This document shows positions 20,517 through 31,916 of a stretch of DNA of 64,000 nt, piece by piece (the first letter of the stretch is position 1; each line of letters starts with the position of its first letter). The stretch is from positions 14,752,836 to 14,816,835 of the forward strand of contig NC_088805.1 in the NCBI RefSeq assembly GCF_011386835.1, written 5' to 3'. This stretch comes from Chrysemys picta bellii (lineage: Eukaryota > Chordata > Testudines > Emydidae). The notes under the pieces are model-generated. The model had not been told where the DNA came from. It searched no databases and saw only the letters and a program-made list of their open reading frames with translations. The translations under genes and the position numbers were made by a program.

Positions 20517-20639
20517 TAGGGTGACCAAACTGCAAGTGTGAAAAATCAGGACAAGGGGTAGGGAATAATAGGTGCCTATGTAAGAAAAAGCTCCATAAAT
20601 CGGACTGTCCCTATAAAATCGGGACATTTGGTCACCTTA
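20517..20639. mobile_element. hAT-type MITE (123 bp)
   Basis: The terminal inverted repeats are TAGGGTGACCAAA and, from the minus strand, TAAGGTGACCAAA. The 8-bp target duplication is GTTACAGA (20509-20516) / GTTATAGA (20640-20647). The unfilled site is kept behind V-A2 (around 15616) and V-A6, where GTTACAGATCCACC continues without interruption. A relative lies at 25445. Confidence 0.85.
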
Positions 20640-20647
20640 GTTATAGA

Positions 20648-21263
20648 CCCACCACTACCTGGGTCAAACTGGGATCAGACGGCCACATGCTCCTTGGGTA
20701 AACAGACACGTCTCCCCTAACCAGTTCCCCTGTGTTACCTCACCGGCTGGACAACACCCTGAGTGTCCTGGAAGTTAGAGGTAACTTAGGAAGGACCTAT
20801 CAGATCCCTTAGTCCATTCCAGTTGCCAGGGCTAGATGAAGTGTCCAGATACAGTGTTCATCAGATAACATATGATATCCTCCCTGGCCTCATCCCAGCT
20901 GCTTTGCAGCCTCCCTGGTCCTCTCCAGAAGTTCATTAGTTTCTCCAAGGTCTCTGTTCCTCCTGGCCCCTGCAATCCAGAAAGCCACTGGCCCGTGTCC
21001 ATGTCCAGTTCCCTGTGGGCCAGTCTCGGTGCTTAGGTCCCATAGTGATGGGTCCAGCATAAGAATCTCAATAGAAAAGTTCATCTGCTGGCTGCAGAGT
21101 CAGTGTCCCGCTGCAGGAAAGGCCGGGGCTGTCCTAGCCAAAGCAGGAGTGTTGGTGGCTGTGTCCCAAAGCTCCCCCTCCCCTCCATGGAGAGACAGGA
21201 GTGTGCCCAGCAGTGGAGCTAGACATTGAAATACAAGGTCAGATGAACAAGCGCAGGATCAGC
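20648..21263. other. 3' flank of V-A3, no gene seen
   Basis: Homologous to the flanks after A1, A4, A8 and A9. No coding signal. Confidence 0.6.
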
Positions 21264-21271
21264 CTACTAAG

Positions 21272-21474
21272 CAGGGCCGGCTCCAGCATTTCTGCCGCCC
21301 CAAGCAAAAAAAAAAAAGCCACGATCGGCGGCGGTAATTGGAAAAAAAAAAAAGCCATGATCGGCTCCAGAGGGTGTGAGAGACCTGCCGCCCCCGAATT
21401 GCCGCACGTGCCGCCCCTCTCTCTTGGCCACCCCAAGCACCTGCTTGTTAAGCTGGTGCCTGGAGCCAGCCCTG
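21272..21474. mobile_element. hAT-type MITE with poly-A tracts (203 bp)
   Basis: The ends are CAGGGCCGGCTCCAG and, from the minus strand, CAGGGCTGGCTCCAG. The target duplication is CTACTAAG (21264-21271) / CTAATAAA (21475-21482). The empty site CTACTAAG followed by AGACCTCC is intact at about 7890 and 62373. Two internal A runs are present. Confidence 0.85.
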
Positions 21475-21482
21475 CTAATAAA

Positions 21483-21849
21483 AGACCTCCCTGGCCTGTT
21501 TGTAGGCAGAGACTGGCCTAAAGTGATGTCCCAGCCCTGTTACAAGACGGGTACTGCTTGGACGAGCTGGCCATAGGACGATCCTCGCTTTGACATGGGC
21601 TCTTGGGCCAGAGGCTAGACTGAGGTGTGTGGACTGGACAGCCTGGGGCAGTGGGTCCAGAGAGTTGGGCAAGAGACGCCAATGACTACAGGCCCTGGAG
21701 ACACAGTTACAGGAGGCAAAATGTTACACCTGGGGGAGGTGAAAGCCTCATGACAGACAATAATGGAGGAGGCTGTAAAGCCAAAGCGAGAACTGATTCA
21801 GACAAGACGAGACCTGGTACGAAAATGACTGTTGTCAGCAACTCGAGCG
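21483..21849. other. decayed upstream part of pseudogene D3
   Basis: Diverged copy of the open coiled-coil-like segment at 7971-8271, here broken by stops. No gene is supported. Confidence 0.5.
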
Positions 21850-22155
21850 GGAACTAGCTGCACTGTTCAACTCTCCTGCACCATCAGCAGTGGGTACCCG
21901 ATCCCACACGCCACCTGGCACCAGCCGAAAATTGGAAATACTCCAAAATATCTTCTGTGGTACAAATCCAATGCTGGCAAGCACAAGGACACTGGGGTCC
22001 CCAGTCGCTTTTCCGGTTCTAAAGATGCGGCTAATACAACCAGCAACCCAACCATCACCGACGTCCAAGCAGACGATGAGGCTGGTTGTTTCTGTGGCAC
22101 AGGGAGTGGGATGCTGCACAGTGATGCAGCCAGACAGAGAACTTAGACAAAACCC
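21850..22155 (+). pseudogene. IGLV family D pseudogene D3 with RSS
   Basis: This is the least damaged family D member. The frame is open from late FR1 (TVQLSCTISSG) through YLLWYKSNAGKHKDTGVPSRF to the RSS, without the one-base loss of D1, D2 and D4. Defects: the leader exon, promoter and FR1 start are missing, and the residues before the second Cys read GCFC instead of GYYC. RSS: CACAGTG (22117-22123), 23-bp spacer, ACAAAACCC (22147-22155). It could act only as a donor of sequence. D5 and D6 share its GCFC-type end. Confidence 0.85.
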
Positions 22156-22979
22156 TTGTTCCAGAGTCCAGGCATTTCACACAAACAAAGCCAGGGCAGG
22201 AAAAGAACAGACCCTGGGCCCTAATAAGAACAGCACCATTACTAAAGGCCGAGTCTGCAAAATGATCAAGCTACACAACACACAGAAGCCACATCGAGAG
22301 CAACTGAGTAGTAAAGCCCCCCCAGCACTTTCACTCCTCAGTCCCGCTATCCACGTACCTGACACGTCACCGGGTGTTCCCAACTCCGGGCTATCTCTGC
22401 ATCTGAAATAGTAGCACAGGAGGGGAGTTGGAGGGACATATTAACACATAGCCACATTCATAGGACAAACTGGGCTGTCTGTAGCTGGGAACTACAATGA
22501 ATCTCTCAAACTCTTCTGCAGCTCAGTGATGGGGATCGGTTACAAGTAGGCACCAGAGGGCGACGTCTCCCTGCATTTGCACTGTGAACTGTCTACAATG
22601 GAATTAAGTAACTGACACATATTTATCTTCACCTGTGTGTGCGCCAGACTGTGGTGTTCAAACAGCTGCTTCCTGTCCAATCCCTGGTGCAGACAGATTG
22701 GTGAGACAGAGCATTGAAGGAACCCCAATGCATTGAGTTAAGTTGGAGATATATAAAGAACTGCTTTGGTGTAGCTGCTGGACACTGATTTATAAAGATT
22801 TTTTTTAACATGTACATTTAACGTCCAACTGTGCAACAAAAAGTTGCCCAGGAATGTTCTGCAGAGGTGGCTGCACTGCAGTGGTGGGTGCAGTAATCCT
22901 GACCATTTATAGCTATTATAAAATGTCTCTGTGTAATATAATAATGCTGAGCTCTTCTGTCTTGCACTACAGAGACTTA
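22156..22979. other. region downstream of D3, no gene seen
   Basis: The first 450 bases are homologous to 63440-64000. One CTCF-like site at 22551. No coding feature. Confidence 0.6.
22551..22565 (+). promoter_or_regulatory. CTCF-like motif after D3 (CACCAGAGGGCGACG)
   Basis: It fits the CTCF core (ACCAGAGGGCG) with a diverged last part. It is repeated at 63893. Binding is inferred. Confidence 0.45.
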
Positions 22980-23264
22980 GGGTACATCTACACTACAGCG
23001 GGGAGTCGGTTTAAGATACGCAAATTCAGCTACGTGAATAGCGTAGCTGAATTCGACGTATTACAGCCGACTTACCCTGTTGTGAGGACGGCGGCAAAAT
23101 CGACTTCTGCCGCTTTTTGTCGGCGGCGCTTACTACCACCTCCGCTGGTGGAGTTAGAGCGCCGATTCGGGGATCGATTGTCGCGTCCCGACGGGACGCA
23201 ATAAATCGATCCCCGAGAGGTCGATTTCTACCCGCCGATTCAGGCGGGTAGTATAGACCAGGCC
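22980..23264. mobile_element. Harbinger-type MITE (285 bp)
   Basis: The inverted ends are GGGTACATCTACACTAC and, from the minus strand, GGCCTGGTCTATACTAC. They are flanked by TTA (22977-22979) and TAA (23265-23267), fitting the TWA target preference. The interior has short palindromes such as AGCTACGTGAATAGCGTAGCT. Confidence 0.75.
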
Positions 23265-23448
23265 TAAGAAGTGAACAGATTTTTTCTGGTATATGATCAG
23301 CTGCTACAAAAGAACCAGGCTGAGATCTAACAGTCAGTTCAACAGAACTTGTACCACTCGCTGGGATAGGATAATAACTCTAATAACACCACCACCACTG
23401 GTATCAGTTAAATGGCCGTAAAAACTGAACTCCCCTGTGACCCAGAGT

Positions 23449-23734
23449 CAGCGGCTGCTCTATGTATTTTGCCGCCCCAAGCACGGCAGTCAGGCAGCCT
23501 TCGGCGGCGCACCTGCAAGAGGTCCGCTGGTAAGGTGGATTCGGCGGCTTGCCCGCGGGAGGTCCGTCGGTCCCACAACTTCGGCGTACCTGACACCAAA
23601 TTGCCGCCGAAACCGCGGGACCGGCGGACCTCCCACAGACAAGCCGCCGAAGGCAGCCTGACTGCCGCCCTCACAGCAACCAGCAGGCCGCCCCCAGCGT
23701 GCACTTGGTGCGCTGCTGCCTGGAACCGCCCCTG
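23449..23734. mobile_element. fold-back hAT-type repeat (286 bp, GC-rich)
   Basis: Target duplication CCCAGAGT (23441-23448) / CCCAGAGC (23735-23742). The right end read on the minus strand is CAGGGGCGGTTCCAGG; the left end CAGCGGCTGCTCTATG is a diverged form. The interior is a long imperfect palindrome of CTTCGGCGGC and GGAGGTCCG words centred near 23596. Open frames inside are a product of the repeat. Confidence 0.75.
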
Positions 23735-23742
23735 CCCAGAGC

Positions 23743-24663
23743 TAACCCAGGACAGTCTGATGGCTGAAGAGCAGGTTCTACAGGTCACTCTCTGTAGGTA
23801 AATCGAGTGTAATTGTCGCCCCCTGCTGGGTTGGCTGGAGCACTGTAAGAACCAACCCTTTTCCCGGGACAGCACATGGGAGCCAGGTGGCCCACGACTC
23901 AGAGACAGGCGCTGAGCTGCAGCTACTAGGTCTTGTAGATTGTAGCACCTGGTGGGTCCCAAGAACTCCCCTGACACCCGCCTCCAGTGTCACAGTCCTC
24001 CCAGCCCCCCCACCAGCCCCCGTGCATCACACGTCACAAACCTCCCGCCCGTCTGCCATGGAACCTCCCGCCCTTCATCTGGGCCCCGCGGCTGCTCAGC
24101 AGACTCATCCCCTGGGGTTTGTTCTCCCAGCTGGCAGCCGGCAGCACTGAATTCAGAACAACCCCCGACCGCCCCGGGCCCTTTCACCCCTAACTGTTAC
24201 CACATAAACGTTCTCTCTCTTCCCTAGCCGGGGGAGCTACAGTCACTGTCCCACCGCTGCTGAGGGGCTGGGAAATAAGGAATCCACACCCATGGGAACT
24301 TATAGGAAAAATGCCAAGCTGGCTTGATACAGACCTGATACAAACCTGAGCAAATTAGCAACAGGAGTCGTCCCTTTAGAGACTGTCCCTGTCAGTCATT
24401 GTGTTTGGCCCCATCCTATTTGAAGTGTTCAAGCCCCAGTTTATTGGGGTCTACAAAATATTAGCCCAAAACACAAAAGGGAGAGGGCTGAAAAGAACCC
24501 AGGACTCAAAGGGGCTTACAGAAGGTAACTAGCTATCAGTGACCAATAGGAGGAAGGACACACTCGGATCAGGAGGTGTTTGCAGTGCGGAGGCTGAGAA
24601 CACAAATGAGAACCCCCCTGGTGCACACAAACTCTACAGCAGCAGCCAGTGAGCAGGGGGCAG
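23743..24663. other. 5' region of V-C1, no gene seen
   Basis: Single-copy in the window. The only notable site is a reverse-oriented CTCF-like word at 23815-23828 (minus strand CAGCAGGGGGCGAC). Several short open frames show no domain. Confidence 0.55.
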
Positions 24664-24671
24664 ATTTGCAT
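24664..24671 (+). promoter_or_regulatory. Ig octamer promoter of V-C1 (ATTTGCAT)
   Basis: A perfect octamer lies 99 bp before the ATG. The following 100 bases are close to the family A promoter although the V exon is from another family. Confidence 0.9.
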
Positions 24672-24770
24672 GGAGGGGCCGTTCTCCAGCTCTGGGGGTT
24701 TAAGAGAGAATCAGAGGGTCCCAGCCAGAGACCCGCTTACCTCAGGAAGCCGAGCTCGTCTGGATCCACC

Positions 24771-25278
24771 ATGGCCTGGGCCCCTCTGCTCCTCACGCTG
24801 CTCACTTACTGTTCTGGTAAAGGGGAGGGTTTCTGGTAATTTAAAGTGACTTTTGACTGAATTCCTGCATATTCCTGATTTCCAGACCCCTGGCTCAGCA
24901 GGAAATGTGCAGGCGTTAACTCCAAGCCATGACGATCATGCTGCAGTTTCTCTTTCTTTCCAGGTTCCCTCTCCCAGTTTACTCTGACTCAGCCGCCCTC
25001 AGTGTCAGTGTCCATTGGAAACACAGTTAAACTCTCCTGTGCCCTCAGCAGTGGATCCACATTTGGAGGTGTCCCCTGGTACCAACAGAAAGATGGGAAC
25101 AGCCCAAGATACCTTCTGAGGTACAACAAAGAGTCTGACAAACACCAGGGCTCAGGGGTCCCCAGTCGCTTTGCTGGTTCCAAAGACGCCTCTAACACAA
25201 CCGGCTACTTAACCATCACCAGCGTCCAAGCAGAGGATGAGGCTGATTATTACTGTACTGCGTGGTCTGGGAGTGCTG
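24771..25278 (+). CDS. IGLV: immunoglobulin lambda variable segment V-C1 (intact, single copy)
   Basis: Leader 24771-24816 encodes [15 protein letters not shown], the same as several family A genes, and ends at a GTAAAG donor. The 147-bp intron differs from family A. The V exon 24964-25278 begins after TTTCCAG and encodes SLSQFTLTQPPSVSVSIGN, VKLSCALSSG, WYQQKDGNSPRYLLRY, a long CDR2 region (NKESDKHQGSGVPSRF), SKDASNTTGYL and DEADYYC. Germline CDR3 is TAWSGSA. The insertion around CDR2 and YLLRY resemble the mammalian IGLV4/IGLV5/IGLV11 type. It is open throughout and looks functional. It is probably the closest intact relative of the family D pseudogenes. Confidence 0.93.
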
Positions 25279-25317
25279 CACAGTGACACAGCCAGATGGG
25301 GAGCTCAGACACAAACC
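25279..25317 (+). other. V-C1 recombination signal (23-RSS)
   Basis: CACAGTG, 23-bp spacer, nonamer ACACAAACC, one base off the ACAAAAACC used by families A and B. The spacer shares CAGCCAGATGGGGA with them. Confidence 0.93.
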
Positions 25318-25444
25318 TTCCCCTTCCTCCTTCAATGCTGTATGAGTTCATCATGTGTCAGCGCTAAGTTATGATCATTCACCCAGTCTGAAAGCACTGA
25401 GGTGTCCCCATGCTCTGTCCCAGTCCCCTGTGATGGCAGCTCAC

Positions 25445-25569
25445 TAGGGTGACCAGACAGTAAGGGTGAAAAATTGGGACAGGGGATGGGGGGTAATAGG
25501 CACCTGTAGAAGAAAAAAGACCCAAATATGGAGACTGTCCCTATAAAATAGGGACATCTGGTCACACTA
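25445..25569. mobile_element. hAT-type MITE (125 bp)
   Basis: Terminal repeats TAGGGTGACCAGA and TAGTGTGACCAGA. Perfect 8-bp target duplication CAGCTCAC (25437-25444 and 25570-25577). Same family as 20517. Confidence 0.9.
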
Positions 25570-25577
25570 CAGCTCAC

Positions 25578-28245
25578 TAACTTGTTCTGGAAATTTAAGG
25601 CAAAATGTTTGTCCCACTGAACTGAACAGCAGTTTTATCATCACCTTCAGTGGGACCAGGATTTGACACCTCCCCACATCCTCCCTCCCCCTCCCCCCAC
25701 TCCCCGCCAGTGCAGTCTGGCTGCAGCAATGAGATTCAGTTATAATCCTAAAGAAAACATTCTAAAATCCAGTTCCCAGATCCATGCTGTGAGAGGAGGT
25801 GGTTTGTGTCTATTAAATACCAGCTCATTCTTCAGTGAAACTCAGAGCCTGCGGAGCGGGGTGTTAGATCCCAGAGCCCAGGCATTGCACACACAAGCCG
25901 AGCCAGGGTAGGAAAGGGACGGATCTGGCCATGATACAATCTAACCGGTAGGAAAGGGTTAACCTGCCAAATGACCAGGCGAAACAAGACTCAGAAGCCA
26001 CATTGAGAGCCACCTCCCAGTAAAGACCCCACCACTCGCCCCAGTCCTGCTGTACGTGTATCTGAGGAGTCACAAGGGTTCCCCAGTCCTAGCTATTCCT
26101 ACATGCAAATATGAGCCCAGGAGGTGAGTTGGAGGGACACAATAACACACAGCCATACTCACAAATGGCAAACTGGGCTGGATGTAGCTGGGACCTGTCA
26201 TGAATCTCTCCTTCAACTCCAGAGATTGGAGAGAATTCAATGGGATGCGAGAAGCAGCTGGATTTCCCGAGCTGCTGTGGGGCAGGATAGTGATGTGGTG
26301 CAGCTCTGACTCTTGGCACCAGAGACTGGAGAGAATAAAATGTGATTTGAGACGCACCTGGATTTTCCCCATCTACTGTTCTGCAGATGGGCGACATGAT
26401 TCAGTTACGACTGGGCACCAGGGGGCGCTGTCTCCTTACACTTGTATCCTGAACTGTTTCTAATTGAAAAAAGTAACTTTTCAATACAAATTTGTCTTCA
26501 AGAGTCTGGCGCACAGACCGTGGTGTTTGAACAGCTGCGTCCTTTCAGATCCCTCATTCAGACCGAGTGGTGGGGGAGGAGTGAGACAAAATCGGGGGCA
26601 CCCAAATTTACTGATTTAGGTTCATGAACCACTTCTCAATGGCGTTGCTGGGTATTTCTTTGCAAAGTGTTTTTTTCATTACATGCAATTTAACCAACGT
26701 TACATTTAATGCTGAACATCTCTGCAAAATGTTGCCCTGGAATGTCCTTCAGAGGTGGCTGCATCACTGTGATTATTGCGTATCTGTATTTCTGTAGCCC
26801 CTGGGAGGACAGGTCACAGCCCAGGTCCCGGTTGTGCTGGGCTCTGTACAAACACAGAACACAGAGATGGTCATGGCTAAGGAGGGAACAATCTCAGTAT
26901 GAGACAACAGACAACACGGGGCGACAGACCGGCCTGTGGGTGGCAGAAGGCAGCAATGAGACAATCCTGGCAGCGGGATGGGAAGAGTCTTAGCACACCC
27001 ATGGCCTGACTGCTGGCAATATGTTTGTAGGCATCACGGCAAAGGGGAGCTGGAAGGAGGCTGGCAGGAGGGGAATGAGTTAGTTCTGGGGGTGTCCAGG
27101 GCACGTGTCCACGTGTGAGGGGCAGCATGGGGGACGCTGGCCCGGCTGCACTGCAGTGGTGGCGGCAGTGACCCCTCTCCATGTGCACGTAATAGAAAAT
27201 ATCTGTGTGCCCAGCGATGCAAAGCTCGTCCATTGCTCTCTACACGTCAGACGTGCTGCGCTAACGTTACGCTAACGACCCCTCCCAGCAGCCCCGTAAC
27301 TGCCGTTCATAGACCAAAGGCCAAATTCAGAGCTGAGCACCCCTAGCTGTACCCACATGGAACTGACATCCCCTTCCGCCCCCGCTGGATTTGGCCCAGT
27401 GAGGCTGACTCCGCGGGAATGATCCAAGTTTGTTTCACTGTCACTGTGAGGGGCCAGGAGGACAGGGGAGTAGCTAGAAAAGCCAGGGACAAGGGGGCAC
27501 AGGGAGGTGCTGTAGCATCACCCTCCATTCAGGGTGGCTCGCGCTTCCCCGTCTGTCCAGAACATGGCGCAGATACCAAGGACAGGACTTAGAACCCGAT
27601 TTGTAAAGGGATTTAGACGCATAAAGATTTAACTAGGGACCTTTAAAAATCTGCCCCTTAGTCCTTTGGCTCAAGGTATAGATGCTCCTGTTCAGCCCTA
27701 CAGCGCTCCTGTTCGATCTCAGGGGATGATCTAGCTATCAGTCACTACAGAGTGTTTGGCACCAGGTAATATTGATGTTTGCATCCATGCAGGTAGTTGC
27801 AACTGCTGCCTACAGACTAAGAAATTGGTCAGAGAGTCTAAGTAGTGATCAGATTTTCTCTGCTACATGCGCAGCTTTTAAAAGTGTGTTTCCCAATAAC
27901 TAACAATAAACATTTCTCTGAGATCCAGCTCCCTGCACAGGCAGTTACAAAGAACTTGTGAGTCTGTGTGATGCCACCATCTGGTTGTGTTAAATATTAT
28001 TTAAGGAGTAGGTTAAAGTAAGGACCCCTTACAATAAATAATACTAGCAAAACCTGTTTCAATTTGAACTTGACATAATAATTGAAAATGTACAAATTTA
28101 TAGGGAGGTACTTTTTAAAAAAAATAACAAATCTTATTTAAAATAAAGCCTAATCTGGAAGTTGTATTTGAAATGTGAGTGTCTTTGTTGTTAAAACTGA
28201 GGATTAAGGTTTTTTAAAAACCTGCAGCCAATGTACAGGGAGTGG
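25578..28245. other. region between V-C1 and V-A4, no gene seen
   Basis: From 25941 this is block gamma sequence, a diverged relative of the alpha intergenic and 5' flank without a Harbinger insertion. It ends in the AT-rich upstream part of V-A4. One CTCF-like motif at 26416. No coding signal. Confidence 0.6.
26416..26430 (+). promoter_or_regulatory. CTCF-like motif, upstream class (CACCAGGGGGCGCTG)
   Basis: Best match in the window to the CTCF core (ACCAGGGGGCGC). It lies about 1.9 kb before the V-A4 ATG. Binding is inferred. Confidence 0.6.
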
Positions 28246-28253
28246 ATTTGCAT
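28246..28253 (+). promoter_or_regulatory. Ig octamer promoter of V-A4 (ATTTGCAT)
   Basis: Perfect octamer 101 bp before the ATG, with GCCAAT upstream. The TATA-like word is GTTAAGA instead of TTTAAGA. Confidence 0.9.
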
Positions 28254-28354
28254 GAAGGGGCCGTTCTCCTGCACTGGGGGGTTAAGAGAGAATCGGAGGG
28301 TACCAGCCACAGACCTGTTTGCCTCAGGACGCCGAACTCGTCTCGATTCCCACC

Positions 28355-28820
28355 ATGGCCTGGGCCCCTCTGCTCCTCACGCTGCTCACTTACTGCTCAG
28401 GTGAGGGAATTGTTTGCTATAGTGACAAAAATATGAAGGGCACTTGCAGGTGAGGAGGTTTGTCTGTGAGGATCCAGAGTCCTTGTGCTGAGTGTGTTTG
28501 TAATGTTGATTTCAGGGGTCAGTTCGCAGCCCGTGGTGACTCAGGAGCCCTCGGTGTCGGTGACCCCAGGAGGGGCTGTCACTCTGTCCTGCAGCCTGAG
28601 CTCTGGAGCCATCACCAGCAGCAATGCTCCAGGCTGGTTCCAGCAGAAACCAGGCTCTGCTCCTCGGACACTTATATACAGCACCAATAGCAGACCCTCC
28701 GGGATCCCTGCCCGGTTCTCTGGGTCCATATCCGGTAACAACGCTGCCCTGACCATCACCGGTGTCCAGGCAGAGGATGAGGCTGACTATTACTGTATTG
28801 TGTGGGCTAGTAGTGTGAAT
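28355..28820 (+). CDS. IGLV: immunoglobulin lambda variable segment V-A4 (intact)
   Basis: Leader 28355-28400 ([15 protein letters not shown]), 115-bp intron, V exon 28516-28820, open to the heptamer. It belongs to the A4/A8 subtype: CDR1 [13 protein letters not shown], Phe after Trp (WFQQKPG) and germline CDR3 [10 protein letters not shown]1 has VSV where other family A genes have MSV. FR2 reads PRTLIY, differing from its duplicate V-A8 (PRQLIY). CDR2 STNSRPSG is the same as in A2 and A6. Confidence 0.95.
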
Positions 28821-28859
28821 CACAGTGATCCAGCCAGATGGGGAACTGAGACAAAAACC
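28821..28859 (+). other. V-A4 recombination signal (23-RSS)
   Basis: CACAGTG, 23-bp common family A spacer, ACAAAAACC. Confidence 0.95.
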
Positions 28860-29690
28860 TCCCCTGTCTTCATCTCCTCCAGCCTGGCCTCTGCACTGGC
28901 TGCACAATTTGCTTCCTCCCTTCAATACATCAGACGCTGATTGTTCCTTCTTTGGAATTTAAGCAACTTCCTGTCAGCAGGGGGCGCTGCTCCATGCACT
29001 GCCCATTCACTCTCCCTGGGGAAGATGTCAGCTACTCCTATGTTTTCCACTCAGTCTCTTTACAAGGAGCAGCTTTTCCTGCCTTATAGATCCCCGAACT
29101 GGGAGCAGACGGCCACGTGCTCCTGGGGTACAGAGACACGTCTCCCCTAACCCAGTTCCCCTGTATTACCCCACAAGGTGGACAACACCCTGAATGGCCT
29201 GGAAGTTAGAGGAAATGTAGGAAAGATCTATCAGATCCTTTAGTCTATTCTAGTTGCCAGGGCTGGATGAAGTCTCCAGATACAGGGTGTATCAGATAAT
29301 AGATTATATCAAAATCCCTCCTCCCGAGAACCTGCTCCCTGGCCCCATCCCAGCTGCTTTGCAGCTTCCCTGGTCTCCTCCAGAAGTTCATTAGTGCCTC
29401 CATGGCCCCTGCTCCTCCTGGCCGCTGCAAGCCATAGGCCCGTGGCCATGTCCAGTTCCCCGTGAGCCAGTCTCGGTGTTCAGGTACCGCAGTGACGGGT
29501 GCGGCATAAGAACCTCAATAGAAAAGTTCATCTGCTGGCTGCAGAGTCAGTGTCCGGCTGCAGGAAAGGCCGGGGCTGTCCTACCCAAAGCAGGAGTATT
29601 GGTGGCTGTGTCCCAAAGCTCCCCCTCCTCCCTGACCCCCATCCGCTAGAGCCTGGCCTGATACTAGCACCTTCCATAACCCCTCAGCAG
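28860..29690. other. 3' flank of V-A4, no gene seen
   Basis: Homologous to the flank behind V-A1, shortened by a deletion of about 20 bp near 29428 relative to 53323. CTCF-like motif at 28975. No coding signal. Confidence 0.6.
28975..28989 (+). promoter_or_regulatory. CTCF-like motif behind V-A4 (CAGCAGGGGGCGCTG)
   Basis: Majority form, 115 bp after the nonamer. Binding is inferred. Confidence 0.55.
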
Positions 29691-29951
29691 CAGGGCTGCC
29701 CAGAGGATTTGGGGGCCTGGGGTCTTTGGCGGCGGAGGTCCTTCCGCACTGGGTCTGAGTGGAAGGAGCTCCGGGAATTCGGCAGCGGGTCCTTAACTCA
29801 ATCCGGGTGTGTTCAGCGGCACTGAAGGACCTACCGCTGAAAACCCTCCGAAAACTCTCATGGGGGCCCCTAAAAACTCTCGTGGGAGCCCCTGCGGGGT
29901 CTGGGGCCTGGGGCAAATTGCCCCACTTGCTCCTCCGTCTGGGCAGCCCTG
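29691..29951. mobile_element. short hAT-type element (261 bp)
   Basis: Ends CAGGGCTGCCCAGA and, from the minus strand, CAGGGCTGCCCAGA. Target duplication CTCAGCAG (29683-29690) / CCCAGCAG (29952-29959). The interior shares GGGGCAAATTGCCCCAC with the 1.3-kb element at 16846 in inverted orientation, so both belong to one family. Confidence 0.8.
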
Positions 29952-29959
29952 CCCAGCAG

Positions 29960-31813
29960 TGCCCTGCCCCCTGCTCTGAGCAGGGTGAGGTGACATGGGG
30001 GTAAAACACTGTCTGCACTAGGGTTCCCATTACTGCTAGCACCAGTGGGGTGTAACGGCAGGAGATTTCCCGATGAACATTAGCGTAGACACAGGGGACT
30101 AGTTGTCCTCCCATTTCTCTCTGCTCCCTCAGCAATGTCTCCTCCCCACTCCCCCTCTCTGTGGGACTCCACAGGGCTCTGGCCTCGTTCCTGCCTCTTC
30201 CCCACCCCCCACCCCATTCCCTGTGTGTGCGACCTGGCCCCATTGCCTCACACGTCATTTCTGTGCTCGGGACTCACAAATCTCCCTTCCCATGTGTGAC
30301 TCGTCCCCCCTCCAGCCAGCACCACGCACGTGGCTGTCTCTGACTCTTCGCTTGGGCGGCTCATTGCCAGCTCCAGCTACGCACAGCCAAGCCCAAACTT
30401 CTCATTGTAACTCCTCAGCCCCCTCCACTTCCTGCCTTCTCAAATGCCAGCAACCATGTGGGGGTCATCTCAGACTCCTGCCTCCCCACCACCACCTCCT
30501 GCTCCTCTGCTCATTCAGCCTCATCACATGTCGCCACCTCTTACTCCGCAGCACATAGACAATCAGATGCTTCCTGCCTGTCCTGGAGCAACCTGCAGGG
30601 AAGCGGGAGGGGTAGCTCAGGCTGCGGGAGGAAGAGTTTGGAGGAGGCACCGGGAGGCCAGTCTGTGGGCACATGATTGGAACGTCAGCAGCAGCTGCAG
30701 CGTCTCTGTAACTAGTTCTCTGGGTGAAGAGCCGGTTTAATTTTGGAGACATGGAATCTCCTCCTGTTCTTACCCAACACACGGTACATGAGACATGGCC
30801 CAGTGGCTAAAATATGGGACCCAGCCCCGATCTGCTGTCACCCTGATTCCCGTGACATCCTCTGCTTTGGCCGCCCTGACTCCGACGTCCCGCACCTGGA
30901 GTCGATGCAAAGTGCAGATACTGAACTCGTCTCCCCTTCCTGAGACTACGACCCCGTCACTCCTCTCTTCTAACGCTCTCACCAGCCCCCTCTGCCCCCG
31001 GGGATCCCACAGGAGCTTTGTGTCCGGGCTGACCTGCTCCTGCCCAACTCTGCTGCAGCCGACACGTCCAAACCTGTCTCCCATCCCGCCTTTTGTTTCC
31101 TAGTGACACTAGCCCCAACTCTGACACCTTTCTCCGAGCCGACTCCCTGCTGCCCTCAGTCTAGGTATGCAATGATTTCCCAGCTCCTTTCCCACCCGCT
31201 CCTGTGTGTCCCCCAATGCGACGTGACCCTCTCTGTCTGTGCCCAGCCAGGAGGGGTTTCCCTGAATGCTTTGCCATGTTCACACCACTTCCACCCCGTG
31301 CCCAGAAAGGACAGACAAATTCTCCCACAATGCACTGGGATAGAATGAACAGAGCAGCGCTAAGGCCCCTGGGATGTGCCCCAGAAGTCTCAGCACCACA
31401 CACAGTGACTGCAGCTCCAGGGCAGATGTAGCAGCTCGGCCTAGGCTGGCAGTGAGTCCAGTGTTACTTTGCAGTGTCTGTTCTCAGCCAGGCGCTCCCG
31501 GAGTACAGATCCCCGGAGTTCACTGTGCAGTGCAGACCAACCTTACGGGAGGCTCTTCGAAGGGGAGAGTGTCTCTGCATCCGGGACCCGTTCAGCAGCC
31601 AGCCCATTGCCACCGATAAATAAATAGTAAATGTTCCTGATTGCTCAGCCAGAGCGCCTCATCTCTGGGGCTCTGTGCATTCCACGCCGCAGGTAAAAAG
31701 AAACCCAGTCCCCCCCTGCTTCTGGACAGAGGGTGATTTATACAGAGAGGTTCTCCCTGTGCCTCTGCCCCTCGCATAGCTGGAGGGAGGTGCTAGCAGC
31801 AGCCAGGGAGCAG
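29960..31813. other. 5' region of V-B1, possible decayed retroelement, no gene seen
   Basis: C/T-rich sequence (30100-31100) on the + strand with pyrimidine-rich wording reminiscent of an old non-LTR retroelement, but I cannot fix ends or a frame. 31400-31810 is ordinary. The duplicate is 53842-55694. Open frames are not convincing. Confidence 0.4.
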
Positions 31814-31821
31814 ATTTGCAT
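31814..31821 (+). promoter_or_regulatory. Ig octamer promoter of V-B1 (ATTTGCAT)
   Basis: Perfect octamer 95 bp before the ATG. A 6-bp deletion relative to the family A promoters accounts for the shorter distance. Confidence 0.9.
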
Positions 31822-31916
31822 GAAGGGGCTGATCTCCAGCGCTGGGGGTTTAAGAGCGAATCGGAGGGTTCCAACCACAGACCCGTTTGGAAGCCGAGCT
31901 CGTCTGGATTCCCACC

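Noticed and set aside
22980..23264. tRNA-derived SINE
   Set aside because: No A/B box order or 3' tail is present. Inverted ends and TTA/TAA flanks fit a Harbinger MITE better.
23408..23977. Minus-strand open frame of 189 codons, Arg/Gly-rich
   Set aside because: It covers a fold-back hAT repeat with an 8-bp target duplication; the frame is a product of the palindrome.
29581..30258. Minus-strand open frame of 225 codons
   Set aside because: It runs through a hAT element and C/T-rich sequence. The block gamma copy at 53485 is split into separate frames, so it is not conserved.
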